The position numbers were made by a program, and so were the translations under genes. Of a stretch of 64,000 nucleotides of DNA, positions 21,876 to 33,194 are shown piece after piece. How positions within the stretch are numbered: the first letter of the stretch is position 1; each line of letters opens with the position of its first letter. Source of the stretch: Massariosphaeria phaeospora (taxonomy: Eukaryota > Ascomycota > Dothideomycetes > Pleosporales). A model generated the notes under the pieces. It worked only from the letters and a program-made list of their open reading frames with translations. It was not told the origin of the DNA and made no database searches. The stretch lies in NCBI GenBank assembly GCA_011032825.1, contig JAADJZ010000006.1, positions 1 to 64,000 on the forward strand, written 5' to 3'.

Positions 21876-24800
21876 ATGACGTCGCTACAGAAGCAACTCG
21901 CGACTATCGCCGCCTCGAGCACCCACCAACTCGATCTCAAAGCGCAGAAGGCGGCACACGGCAGATCGTTACTATTCGAACCAAAAGTAGCTGCTTCTCA
22001 GTCTTTCGAAAACATCTACTTGATATGCTACGATGGCTACCGGGACTTGTGCGCGCTCGATCCCCGCTTCGTACAGTTCTCAAGAAGCTTGTTCAGCGAA
22101 CAGAGCAAGGTTGAGGATAGGACGCAGATGACCAAGAAAGAAAACGACAAGCTCAACACAGTACTGGAGGCCTTTCTGACTTTGGTCGGTCCCCGATTAC
22201 TGTTGAAAACGGCAGAAAAAGCTTTGGAGTGGCTGGTCAGAAGATTTCGGTATGCTGTCATTTCCCTCTGCTAGACAAGCTGCTAATATGCAATCTCTCT
22301 CAGCATACACGAGTACAATACCGAACCCCTAGTATTGACGTACCTTCCGTATCATAACACCCCTCAATTTCTCGCTCTCTTGTCAATCCTGCCTGCCAAT
22401 CCTCCGCCTGCATTGCGATTCCTCTCCCCATATATCAAATCACCAATGAACCCACCACGACAGGCCATAATTTACAATGCGGTCAACACGCCTGCATTTT
22501 TCAACGCGCTGCAAAATTATACTGTCAGGGTTCTCCAAGCCAGCCATCAGGGTTCGAGTTTGATATCTTTCTGGTCTAGTGTCACTACCCAGACGATAGA
22601 TGCCATATTGGACTACTCACAGTCAGGGAGGAGAGAAATCCAAGACCAGAAGACCGAACAGTTGCTTCTTCGGATTCTACCGGTGCTGAATGAATGTTTG
22701 AAAATCTCGCATGGGCCGGAGACAGTCACTGCGACCTACATGATCGTCATCGTGCTAGCCACCAAGGCGGCGCTTGAGGACAAAGTTCTAGACTCTTTGA
22801 TGGAGGCGGTTATTCTCAGCCAGCAAAAAGACACCTTCGAGGCCTGTATCATGTGTCTAGCAATCATCGCAGAGGAGCGTTCGAGTGTGCAGATCCCGGG
22901 CCCGGTGATCAAGAGGCTGCTCCGAGTTCCAACTCTACCGCAGAGCCTGGTCACTCTTTCCCGAAATTGTAGAGTTGAGCGACTCACGCTTGGGTGTGCT
23001 CTGGGAGCTCTTGAAGGTATTGGACCTGCTATAAATTCCAATGAGAAAAGCAGCATCTTCCGCACGACGATGGAATCCGGTCTCTTAAACCATGCGCAAG
23101 TATCACTAGCTTTGTCCGCATTACTACGGCGATTAAGAAGCAGTGAACCTGGCTCATCCCAACACGGCCAACTCCTCCAGCTGGTCAATAATCTCAGTGA
23201 ATCGAATGATACTTCGAAAATACTGCAGGATTTGATGAAAGAACACGAGCAAGACTATCAGCTGCTGGGGATATCCCTTCATCAACAATCTAAAGGAGAT
23301 AGCCACTCTATTACCTCAGAGGATGAGGACATGCTCGACGTGGGCGAGGATGCTTGGCTGAACGGCGATCAGTCCTTAATCACTCTTCCGGTTATCACAG
23401 AGACGAACTTTCTTAGTTCAATCTCATCTAAAACTTTCCAGGAGCTCGCAGAAGTATTCAAATCAGTCATAACGTCGGACCAGCCAGTCAACAAATTCCT
23501 GGGATCGAAGCCTCTTCGCCGCGATGAAGCTTTCAACAGCCATCTGTTTCTAAGCTTTCTAGTACGGTCATGGTGTAGCTCGATGTCTGCTTCCGCGCGA
23601 GTAGTGGCTATCCGGGCTACAACTGTGCTATTCAGGAAGCATCCAAGCTCGCTCGATATGCAAGTTCTGATTCCTTATCTTCTCTATGCGCTTGCGGATC
23701 CATCACCTACCGTTCGTCGATCCGCAGCAACATGTGTTGCTGCATTATCGGTAACCTCTACTACCCTTAAGAGCGAGTCCAAAACTGAGATCTGGGGTGC
23801 TGAAATCTACGGAAAAGACGCGCCGAAGATGGTGCTACTTGAGCGGGATCAGACGAGAGATCTCTTGTCATTAGTCGTCGCACCGATTCTCGAAGAGTGT
23901 GTTCTGGACGCAAAGTTCGTGATGACATCGTTAAAAGATGTCTTGGAAGGAAAGCAACAATCTAAAAACCATGGGAAACATAGCCTGAAATCCTCAGCGC
24001 GGAACTCGGCCTTATCCTTCCTAGCAAGTCATGTGGCATTGACGCCTCTACTTCGAGTCCGGTTACGCCTTCTACCCCTACTCAACTTCCTCGGCAAGCA
24101 GACTACCAACATTCGTGCGACCGTATTGCTTCCTGTTGTGCGCAATTGGTGCGCACTAAGCCACGCGGAGACTCAATCACAATTAGAGCTTGAGCAGCTC
24201 AATCTTGCAGATGCAAACTATGTGCACATAAATTCGCTTTTAGCCAGAGAGCCTGGAAGTGTGCAGATTTTGATGGACATTCTTTCTGGCAACGTCACTA
24301 CGGAGCGAACGGACATTATGGAGGTCGCCTTCGATCATCTAAACACGAATTGGCCTTCCTTCAAATCTGAATCTCGGTTATCATTGAGTCAGTGTCTCTT
24401 AGATCTGTCGCTGAAAGAGGCCGGGACCGATATGACTGAGCTTTGTAGGGCGCGATCTTTGGAGACGTTACGTAGCGTACGCTTAGATACTGCTGTGCTC
24501 CAGAGTTTTCTAGACAGTGTACCAGCCGCAGTACAAATGCCAGAGGGACCTCCGACCAAGAAGAGAAGGAGAACAAGTCGCACTGAAGCGGCCCGTGTCG
24601 AGCATCAATCGCCTGACGAAGTCTCACGGCTACTGCCCAGGTTGACTCTGGTTCTCGAACTAGTAGAGGGCTCTGATACTGCGGAGCATACGGGTTTGTT
24701 CAAGAATTTATTTGCGATGCTCGGTGAACTCCAAGCATTAAAGCAACAAGCGGGCTCAGAATTGGTATATCTTCAAAGTCTGATATTAGGCTCTCTAACG

Positions 24801-27547
24801 CCTATTGTAAACAAGCTCAAGGCAAGATTCTCGCCCCTATCACTGAAGTAGGCTAACAGCGAACTAGGAAGGAAAAGATTCAGCTGATTACGAGACATCT
24901 GTTAGAGCTGATCTGTTAATTGATTGCATTCGTCATTCCCCCAGCCCGCAAGTACAGAACGCTGCGCTCCTACTTATAGCCAGCCTTGCGTCCTGGGTTC
25001 CTGAGCTCATCCTCCATAACTTGATGCCGATTTTTACTTTCATCGGTTCGACGCTGCTCCGCCAGAAGGATGATTATTCAGCGCACGTGGTCGATCAGGT
25101 AGGTTTTTATTCTTTACCAAAGCCGCATCTACTCACACTCGCAGACAATTTCACGCGTGGTACCACAATTGGCAATGTCTCTACGCAGAAAAAACAAGAA
25201 TTTTCTTATCGGAGTTGCGGACCTTCTCCTGAGCTTCACTGCGGCCTTTGAGCACATACCTCAACACAGACGACTGAAATTGTTCTCCGAGCTCGCCCGA
25301 ACACTAGGTCCTGAAGAATCGCTACCGGCCATCACTGCCCTTCTCTTCGATAAATACCCCGCGGGACCGGGTCAGAAGAAGTTCGCTACTGATTTGCTCC
25401 TTATGTTCAATCCTATCGTGACACTCGAGGTAAACTTACACCGATGCTACGCGCGAATCTACCATACTGACTACTTTAGACCTTCAAGGGCTATCTCCAT
25501 CTCGTCACTGATGCAGTGGGGCCAAATCGCAAGATCTCTGATACGTTGTTCAGTCTTTCCGCAAAGAAGCCACCTCAAGTTGAAAATACTATCAACAATC
25601 TTCTATCTTCGCTTGCGGAGCTAGCTGCTGACCAAGAGCTCCGACGTCATGTCGGTAAGGCATTCCACCGCAAAACCGAGCCTGCCCGGCCCCGGGCGAT
25701 ATTCGCGAACATCGCGGAGATGACTGTCAAGCTTTCAAAGAGGGTCGCAGAACGTAACCGAGTCTATGAATCTTGCCGTCATGTGCTTGGTAATTGTCTC
25801 GATCTGCTGCCAACTATCGATTTGGTCAAGTCTGCGGAACTGCTGCTCGTTAGTTCCGACGCCCAGGTTCAAGTTGCTGCGATCAAATCGGTAGAAGTGC
25901 GGACAGAGACGGTCTTACAGAACGACCAGGCGGCCGTATCTAGTCTCCTGACGTTCCTCGCGAAGATTGAGGATATACTCCAACAGTCGGAAGAAATCGA
26001 GGTCAAGATTGTTGCGGTCAGTTGCATCGACCGGATTGTTGAACGGTTTGGCAAAAAGGATGTGGCCGCTGTTTCAGCCATTGCCCAGACCTTATCCAGT
26101 GCTCACGCTCTGGCAAACAACGACGACCGGCTACGTGTTTTGTCGCTACTTTGCTTCACATCAATGGTCGATGTCCTAGAAGACGAGGCGATACCATTTT
26201 TGCCCACGATATTGCCTGTAGCTTTCAAATATCTGGAAGCGGCGATCGAACAAAACAGGCCAGCCCTTCATAATGCCGTGTATACTCTACTCTCGGATAT
26301 TGTGGCACGACTCGGTTTCATGTTTTCCCAGGAATATATGATCCCTGCTCTGAAACTATCACAGCGCTCCGCGGCTGCAGCATTTGCAGCAGTCGGGGAC
26401 GTTTGTGATGAAAGTAGGACTCAGTTTTACGAGAGCATATCGAAACATATCGGAGCTCGAGAAACATTCGCGGCTATCAAGGCGACATGGGCAGACGCCA
26501 TCTCCCAAGGCTTTGAAGTAAGTGTAGCTTACGCACGAGTATACCAGACCTAACAGCTTTATAGGCCTCACACGAGCAGTTGCAATTAGTTCTTTCGACG
26601 ATCGAGAGGCAGAGCAAGTCTAACTTGATAAAAGCTAGCTCTAGCATGTTCAGCCTCTTTCTCGATGTGTTTGACATCCGGAAAGCAGTTTCTTCTCGAG
26701 GTGACAGTGGGTTTGAAATCGAAGAGGTGGAGAAATTAGAAGACGACCTCAATGAATCTGTCCTCACGATGACGCTGAAGCTAAACGACGCTACCTTCAG
26801 GCCGTTCTTTGTTCAACTAGCCGACTTCGCCAGCTCATTCAAGTCGGATAAGTCTCGCTCAGTGACATTCTTCAAGTTTCTTGCAGTCTTCTTTGACAGA
26901 TTCAAGGTCTGTAGTCTCCAACCCAGATATCATACGTCTTTACTGATTATACCAGTCCATCGTCACGAGTTATTCGAGCTACATCGTGGAGCAAGCTTCA
27001 GACCTTCTGGCGTATATATCTGAAGTGCAGGATGAGCCTCAGTTAAAGAAGGCCGTTCTGAATGCGCTTCACAAAGCGTTCGAGTATGACCAAGACGGTA
27101 TGTACACTCGAGCAGGGCCGTTATACAATGTCCTAACGCATTTCAGGTTTCTGGCAAGCTCCATCACATTCTGGTCCGATAATGAAGCCCTTACTCAAGC
27201 AATTGACGATCGGTTCGGCGGAGGACTTGACTGAAAGCGTGATTCCTGCGATCACAGAGCTCGCAGCCGCTTCTTCATCCTCAATGGACAGTCATCGTGA
27301 GATGAATGCAGTACTGCTGAAATACATGCGGGCAGACGAGGCGAAGACTCGTCTCGCAACCGTCAAGTGTGAGCAAGGCCTGACAAAGCGATTGGGGGAG
27401 GAGTGGTTAGGCCTGTTGCCCGAGATGCTCCCCTTTATCAGTGAACTAAGGGATGACGACGACGAGATGGTGGAGCGGGAAACACAGAGGTGGATCACCA
27501 TGGTGGAAGAGGTACTGGGCGAGGATCTGGATGCGATGCTACAGTAA
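21876..27547 (+). CDS. utp10: U3 small nucleolar RNP protein Utp10 (HEATR1 homologue)
   Basis: Component of the t-UTP part of the small-subunit processome, needed for pre-18S rRNA processing and rDNA transcription in the nucleolus. Eight exons: 21876-22249, 22304-24821, 24868-25098, 25145-25429, 25480-26517, 26565-26906, 26956-27097 and 27147-27547; total 1776 aa, close to yeast Utp10. The N-terminus MTSLQKQLATIA and HQLDLKAQKAAHGRSLLFE are hallmark sequence, and HEAT-like helices follow throughout. The BP28 C-terminal region lies in the last third. Intron 2 (24822-24867) is a GC-AG intron: donor GCAAGA after AAG, branch GGCTAAC, acceptor CTAG. Without removing it the frame hits a stop; with it the conserved sequence resumes. 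The other introns are GT-AG, 46-54 nt. The start is the Met in the CCACCATG context. Confidence 0.95.
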
Positions 27548-27768
27548 GGACGTGTTTGAAGTTATTCTGCACGAATGCATCGATTTAGGGATGCACAAAT
27601 GGTTGTAATTTTAGCCGTGTTTCGCAGTCTCATAGATAGTACGATGATTATGGAAGGTTTAGCCGAGACGCTTGACTGTGTAACTCCCTTATTCTGGCTC
27701 CAGACTTCCACTCCAGCTCCGACTCTAACTCCACATGCACACCACCCCGAGCGCCGTGCGCCACCATC

Positions 27769-29806
27769 ATGTCGGCCTCGACAACCTCAAGCGTTGGTGA
27801 GGATTACACGGGAGCCGAAAATGAAGCCCCGAAGCTGTCGGCGCTCTTCTTGATCAAGTTCGACAAGAAAGTTGGGTACGTCAACCTGGTCCGCGGGCGC
27901 GCGACGAAGCATCGCGACGCCGCAGCGAGCGGGCAGCACCAGCCAGCTCGACCGTTACTCTACTACACTCAATTTGAATCGAAGCTATGGCTATAAGCCA
28001 ACATATTCTATGGGATGCGCTGCTTCTTTGCGCATGTACGACCGTGTTGCGCCGGTGCATCGAATTACCGAGCTACGCTGACGCCTGCCAGATATATAAT
28101 CGTTTGGAAACGCTCCTCCATCGACGGTAGACCTTCCCCTCGGACCTCCCGCTGCGTACAGCCGCTCACCATGTATAGTACCGCTCGATGGGGCCGTGGA
28201 GTACAAATCGCTCCCCTCGGGGTTGCATTCGGTGAAGGATGATCTTGTGTACTTTGTGCACGAGGGATACGCGGGGCTGAGCGCATTCGTCAACGCGCCT
28301 GCGTCTGAAGCAGAGCGCAATGCGCAGTTCGTGGCTGTGGGTGTGTTGGTGCCGCTCAGCGAGGGGCGGTTGGGCCGAAGTTGGCTGCTCGCGGAGAGGT
28401 TGGAACATATTGCTAGGTGAGTCAAACTCGACGGAATCAGGCACCCCCTGACATGGCTCGTTGCCGATTATTCAATCTCTCATGGGGTTGCAGCCGTGTT
28501 CCAAGCAGTAACTGAGCTGTCTAGTGTTATAGCGGAAGACCCCACTAGCACCGGACCGCTAGAAGACTTCTGGGAAGAGCAATCAAGACCTCACGCCGGT
28601 TCTTCGTCCACCAAACAACCATCGCAAAACCAGAGTAGAGCACGGGCTCTCTCAACAATTACAGCAGTGGTGCCTCAGGATCAGTCACTGCATCCTTATC
28701 ACCCCGCGCGCTCCATTCTACTGTACATCAATATCTTCGGACCCCTGATATTCCGTCTTCAACAAGCGGCGCTGCTAAGGAAACGGATCCTCTTCGTCGG
28801 CGCTCCACCGGTGCGAAAGATGTGCGAGTTTGGTACGTCTCTAATGAGCGGACGAAGACACGTTGGCTGACTAGTGAACGCAGTATTCAATCTTTCGGTT
28901 CTGTCTAGTATTTCCGCTCGCGATAGCGAGTACCTCTCTCCTGGGACGGAAAACCTGCTCCGCCTCCCGTCTCTGTTTTCTGTCGGTGTTCATGATATAC
29001 CCCTGCTTGACAAACTACGCTCTCCTGAGACTAACGACGCGCGCGATGATGCGCTGCCCGCCCGCGGCTGGGTCGCCTGCACGACAGATGAGATCATCGC
29101 TAGCAAGACGCAATTGTACGATATCGTTGTCGAGTTACCTTCGACGCACGATGCAGCACCGCAGAAACGGCGATGGCCTACCATGCGGACGTCAGAGGGA
29201 GCCCCGATCCGGGCGACTCAGAGAGACCTGCGGCGGTACAAGCTTCTACATCACGAGCTCTGGAAGAACCAGCATGAGGGTGATGAGAGCAACGGCGATG
29301 CTGACGCGGACGATGATACGATAGCGTTGTTGCGCCAGAGTACAGTGAAAAGCGATGATGGGCTCAACGAGTCCTATGATGACACGGTAGTAGAGGCGAT
29401 GACTTGGTCAAGATTAGCGTATCTGGGCTTCATGTGGTGGGCCTCTGCAGGAGAGCAGGACGCGGACACGGCAGCAGAGCGCGAACGAGACCGGGACGTG
29501 CTGGGCGACCTTTCAGACTACCAAGAGGGTCTGCCTACCGCAATCATCGCATACTTCCACCGGTCGACGTCGCTACTGGTCAAGAACCTCAACGCCATGG
29601 TCGACAGACATGACGAGGAGACGGACGACGACGACGACGACGCGTTGATTGTGGACAGGGACGACGTCAGTAGGCTGGGGCTAGACACGTGGAGTGAGGC
29701 CGACAAGGCGTTCATCCAAGAGTTCCTCTGGATGTACTTTGGCCGGCAGGCGGAGGTGCAGGGCGCGAGCTTGGAATGCTGTGGCATGCGGATGCCGGTC
29801 CTGTAA
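27769..29806 (+). CDS. LCHN/DENND11-like DENN protein (DUF2347 + DUF4484)
   Basis: Exons 27769-27875, 28092-28126, 28179-28416, 28525-28832 and 28884-29806 (536 aa). The early sequence (FLIKFDKKVGY, VWKRSS, EYKSLPSGLHSV, GYAGLSAF) matches the N-terminal LCHN/DUF2347 part, with a DENN-like core. The end ECCGMRMPVL is typical of the fungal DUF4484 C-terminus. DENN proteins usually act on Rab GTPases in membrane traffic; that role is inferred here. Intron 1 is long (216 nt) and exon 2 is only 35 nt. At intron 3 the donor at 28417 is clear, and I chose the acceptor at 28524 because a 24-nt intron would be too short. Acidic runs of Asp occur near the C-terminus. The gene starts only 221 bp after UTP10 ends. 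Confidence 0.8.
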
Positions 29807-30131
29807 CCACAAGTGGGTAAATGCGAATTCTGTGAAGACAAACAGGCTGCTCGGAGACATGCGTCGGTGACTCTGCAAGCTGTGCCCGTCGAGTCGGGGT
29901 TGCGTTTGCGTGCCTGGGCGCAGCGGCAGCCACAGCGACTTCGGCTGCGGGCGTGGCAGGCTTCCCCGCGATGCCGCCGTGCCCCGCGCCCCAGGTGTGA
30001 CACGTACGCGGGGCACAGTGGCACAACAGCGCGTTTGCACGCCGAAATCTTCACCCGCTAGCCCTTATATATGATTCACGCCCGCAGTGTGGCCGCTCTG
30101 CACAGTCCGTAATTCCGCCGCCGCCGCCACC
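29807..30131. promoter_or_regulatory. promoter region of 2-isopropylmalate synthase
   Basis: A 325-bp gap after the LCHN-like gene. TATATA lies at 30066-30071, about 60 bp before the ATG. ATGATTCAC next to it resembles, with one mismatch, the TGACTCA site of Gcn4/CPC1-type regulators of amino-acid synthesis. A short frame (ATG at 30071, stop at 30112) is probably upstream of the transcription start. Confidence 0.45.
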
Positions 30132-32141
30132 ATGCCTATGCTCAAAGACCCCTCGGTCAAGTACAAGCGCTTCACGCCGCTGACACTGCCCGACAGACAA
30201 TGGCCGTCCAAGACCATCGACAAGCCGCCGCGCTGGCTGTCGACCGATCTGCGCGACGGCAACCAGTCGCTGGTGGACCCCATGGTAAGCAGCCCGCTCC
30301 AAATGCTGCCGGTCTCACTGACACTTTCTTCTGCAGGACGGTGAGCAGAAATGGAACTACTTCCAGATGCTCGTCAAGCTGGGCTACAAGGAAATCGAGG
30401 TCTCGTTCCCCTCGGCATCGCAGACCGACTTCGACTTCACACAGCGCCTGGTGCAGACAGCAGGCGTGGTGCCCGATGATGTGTGGCTGCAGGTGCTCTC
30501 GCCCTGCCGCCAGGAGCTCATCCAGCGCACCGTCGAGTCCGTCAAGGGCGCAAAAAAGGCCATCCTGCACCTGTACCTCGCCACGAGCCCGTGCTTCCAG
30601 CAGATCGTCTTCAACATGAACAACGCGGAGACCAAGGCCAAGGCAGTCGAGTGCACGCGGTATGCGCGCTCCATCACAAAGGACGATCCGAGCACAGCGG
30701 GAACAGAGTGGGCATTCGAGTTCTCGCCGGAGACTTTCTCGGACTCGTCGCCCGAGTTTGCGCTCGAGGTCTGCGAGGCCGTCAAGGAGGCGTGGGGACC
30801 GACCGAAGAGAAGCCCATCATCTTCAACCTCCCCGCCACCGTCGAGATGTCGACCCCGAACGTGTACGCTGACCAGGTCGAATACTTCTGTCGGAACATC
30901 TCGGAGCGTGAAAAGATCTGTGTGTCTCTACACCCCCACAACGATCGAGGTTGTGCAGTGGCAGCCGCCGAACTAGCCCAGATGGCAGGCGCCGACAGAG
31001 TCGAAGGAACCTTGTTCGGCAACGGCGAGAGAACTGGCAACGTCGACCTCGTGACGCTAGCTCTCAATCTCTACACTCAGGGTATTCACCCCAAGATCGA
31101 CTTCTCCGACCTGAAATCAGTCATTGACGTGGTCGAGTCTAGCAACAAGATCCCGGTGCATCCACGCGCGCCATACGGAGGCCAGCTCGTTGTCTGCGCG
31201 TTCAGCGGCTCACATCAAGACGCTATCAAGAAGGGATTCCAGACAAGAAAGAAGGCTGGCGCAACATCCGAGAGCCGATGGCAAGTGCCATACCTCCCCC
31301 TGGACCCGCAGGACATTGGGCGAACATACGAAGCGATTATCCGTGTCAACTCTCAGAGCGGAAAGGGTGGCGTTGCCTGGATCATCCAACGACAGCTCGA
31401 ACTTGACCTACCACGCGGTCTCCAAATCGCTTTCTCAAAGATCGTGCAACGAGAAACAGACACGCTTGGCCGCGAACTTCTCCCCACCGAGATCACCAAG
31501 CTTTTCGAGACAGCATACCACCTCCAAGGCAACTCGCGCTTCGGCCTCGTAGACTACGAGATCACCACCGACCGCTCCAAGTCTCCCGCGCCCCCAGAAG
31601 GCGGCAAAACCCAAAGCAACTACAACCTCAAGCGGCTCTTCCGCGGCGTCATCGAGATCGACGGCCAGGAACACGAGATCCGCGGTACCGGCAACGGCGC
31701 CCTGTCTTCGCTGTCGGACGCTCTCCGCACGCTGGGCATCGACCTGGACGTCATCGAGTACAGAGAGCACACCATCGGCACGGACAGGAACGCAAAGGCC
31801 GCCACGTACATTGAGTGCACGGCCGCGGGCTCGCACCAGAAGGTCTGGGGTGTGGGCATCCACCAGGATGTCGTGCAGGCGTCGCTCATTGCGCTGCTGT
31901 CTGCTGCCTCTTCCGTAAGTATTTCTATTCTCCTTTATATATCCTTACCCCACCCCCTCTAGACCATCACGTCGCTAACAAATGAGCACAGTTCCTCTCC
32001 AGCCGACCGTCCACCCCCATCCCCTTCCGCCCCAAACGCTCCAACACCCTCAACATACCCAGTCCGGAATCTAGCCCGAGACGGAGTCCGCTGGTCAACA
32101 GGCTGGAAGCGACTGTGAACGGGACCACGCATCGAATCTGA
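30132..32141 (+). CDS. leu4: 2-isopropylmalate synthase (leucine biosynthesis)
   Basis: Condenses acetyl-CoA with 2-ketoisovalerate, the first committed step to leucine. Exons 30132-30284, 30337-31914 and 31992-32141; introns 52 and 77 nt; 626 aa. Catalytic-barrel motifs are plain: [12 protein letters not shown] near the start (the metal-binding Asp is in this motif) and HPHNDRG in the middle. The LeuA allosteric dimer domain occupies the last quarter, with [25 protein letters not shown] visible in pieces. The last exon encodes FLSSRPSTP and a basic tail ending THRI. No clear mitochondrial presequence precedes [17 protein letters not shown], as in short-form enzymes. The ATG context GCCACCATGCC is strong. 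A promoter TATA lies 60 bp upstream. Confidence 0.96.
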
Positions 32142-33194
32142 GGGAAACATGTCGCCAAGGCGCGCATCTTTTCACAACAAAAAGGTTATGGGCTGCTTGA
32201 TTTTCTTGGGGCTTGTTGGGTTGTTGCATATCCAGTTGGGGTTTCCACAAAAGAAAATTGGGCATCTTGTTGTCTTTCATCTTATCGCATGCTGGCTTGC
32301 TATACACTGCTATGTTGGCATTGCCCCCTATGGTAGCGGTGGCGGTAGGCTCGGTGTGCTTCTCAAAATAGAATAATAAAAGTCTAGTGTGGTATTCCCT
32401 TAACTTACACGCGCAAATATGTATGTAGGCTGGTGCCAATTTAGATCAGATCAGATTAGAGGTTCCTCTCAACATGGACCCCTCCTGGAGGGACTCAATA
32501 AATAACAGTATTGCTTTGCTTTGTTTTACTTCCGAGTTGACTTACTTGCACTCACTTACCCTCACTCACAAACGTACCACCTATCCCTCATGCACTCATG
32601 CACGCACCAACCCTACCCAGCGCTTACATCTTGTCTTATCTATTATCTAAATCGACATGTATATCAATATCGCCGAATACCTACCTACTTGGCTAACTTC
32701 GAAGCCTCCGACAGACAGAGAGGGAGGGGACCGCCGATGTCCGATATCTAGTGTCCGATATCCGGTGCCGAATATCGGACTGACCGAACGAAACGAAACG
32801 AAATGCGCTGACTTGCGGCTGGCTGGTTGGCTGGCTGACTGTCTTTTGAAGATCGATCGACATTAGAGCTGAGATAGATGTATATACTACCTACCTTAGC
32901 TACGTGCGGTGTGCACACGTCGTTCTCTCCAGTTACAACTGGCTTCAAAAAAAAAAAAGGATTGACACACAGTAGTGTGAGGTTTTCACCATGTATCTCT
33001 ATCATCGTAGATCATGTACGTGCTATTTTCTATTTTGCACCTCGCGGTCGGGTGGAAAATCAACGACATGGTGCCCTTGCCCTCTCTCTCTCTCACTGCG
33101 CTTGCACACATTTGCATCATACTACACCACGCCTCCAAAGCTCCAACCACTGAACTCCTGCCCATCCCATCTCGAGCATCCAACTCAACTCAGC
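32142..33194. other. convergent intergenic region between leu4 and gad1
   Basis: 3' flanks of two convergent genes, AT-rich, with poly(A)-type AATAATAAAA near 32373. It includes a cluster of TCCGATAT motifs (separate entry), an ACGAA repeat near 32787 and an A12-like run near 32947. No gene was seen. Confidence 0.6.
32739..32780. repeat. direct and inverted TGTCCGATAT motif cluster
   Basis: TGTCCGATATC occurs twice in direct orientation, and GTCCGATAT (32753-32761) pairs with its reverse complement ATATCGGAC (32772-32780) across a 10-base loop. Nine perfect pairs could form a hairpin in RNA or DNA; the palindrome could also be a protein-binding site. It lies between convergent 3' ends. Confidence 0.75.

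Noticed and set aside
28417..28440. A 24-nt intron in the LCHN-like gene
   Set aside because: Too short for a fungal intron, and it would insert residues not expected in the family; the 108-nt intron fits better.
30071..30112. 13-codon upstream frame before leu4
   Set aside because: Its ATG overlaps the end of the likely TATA box, so it is probably upstream of the transcription start.
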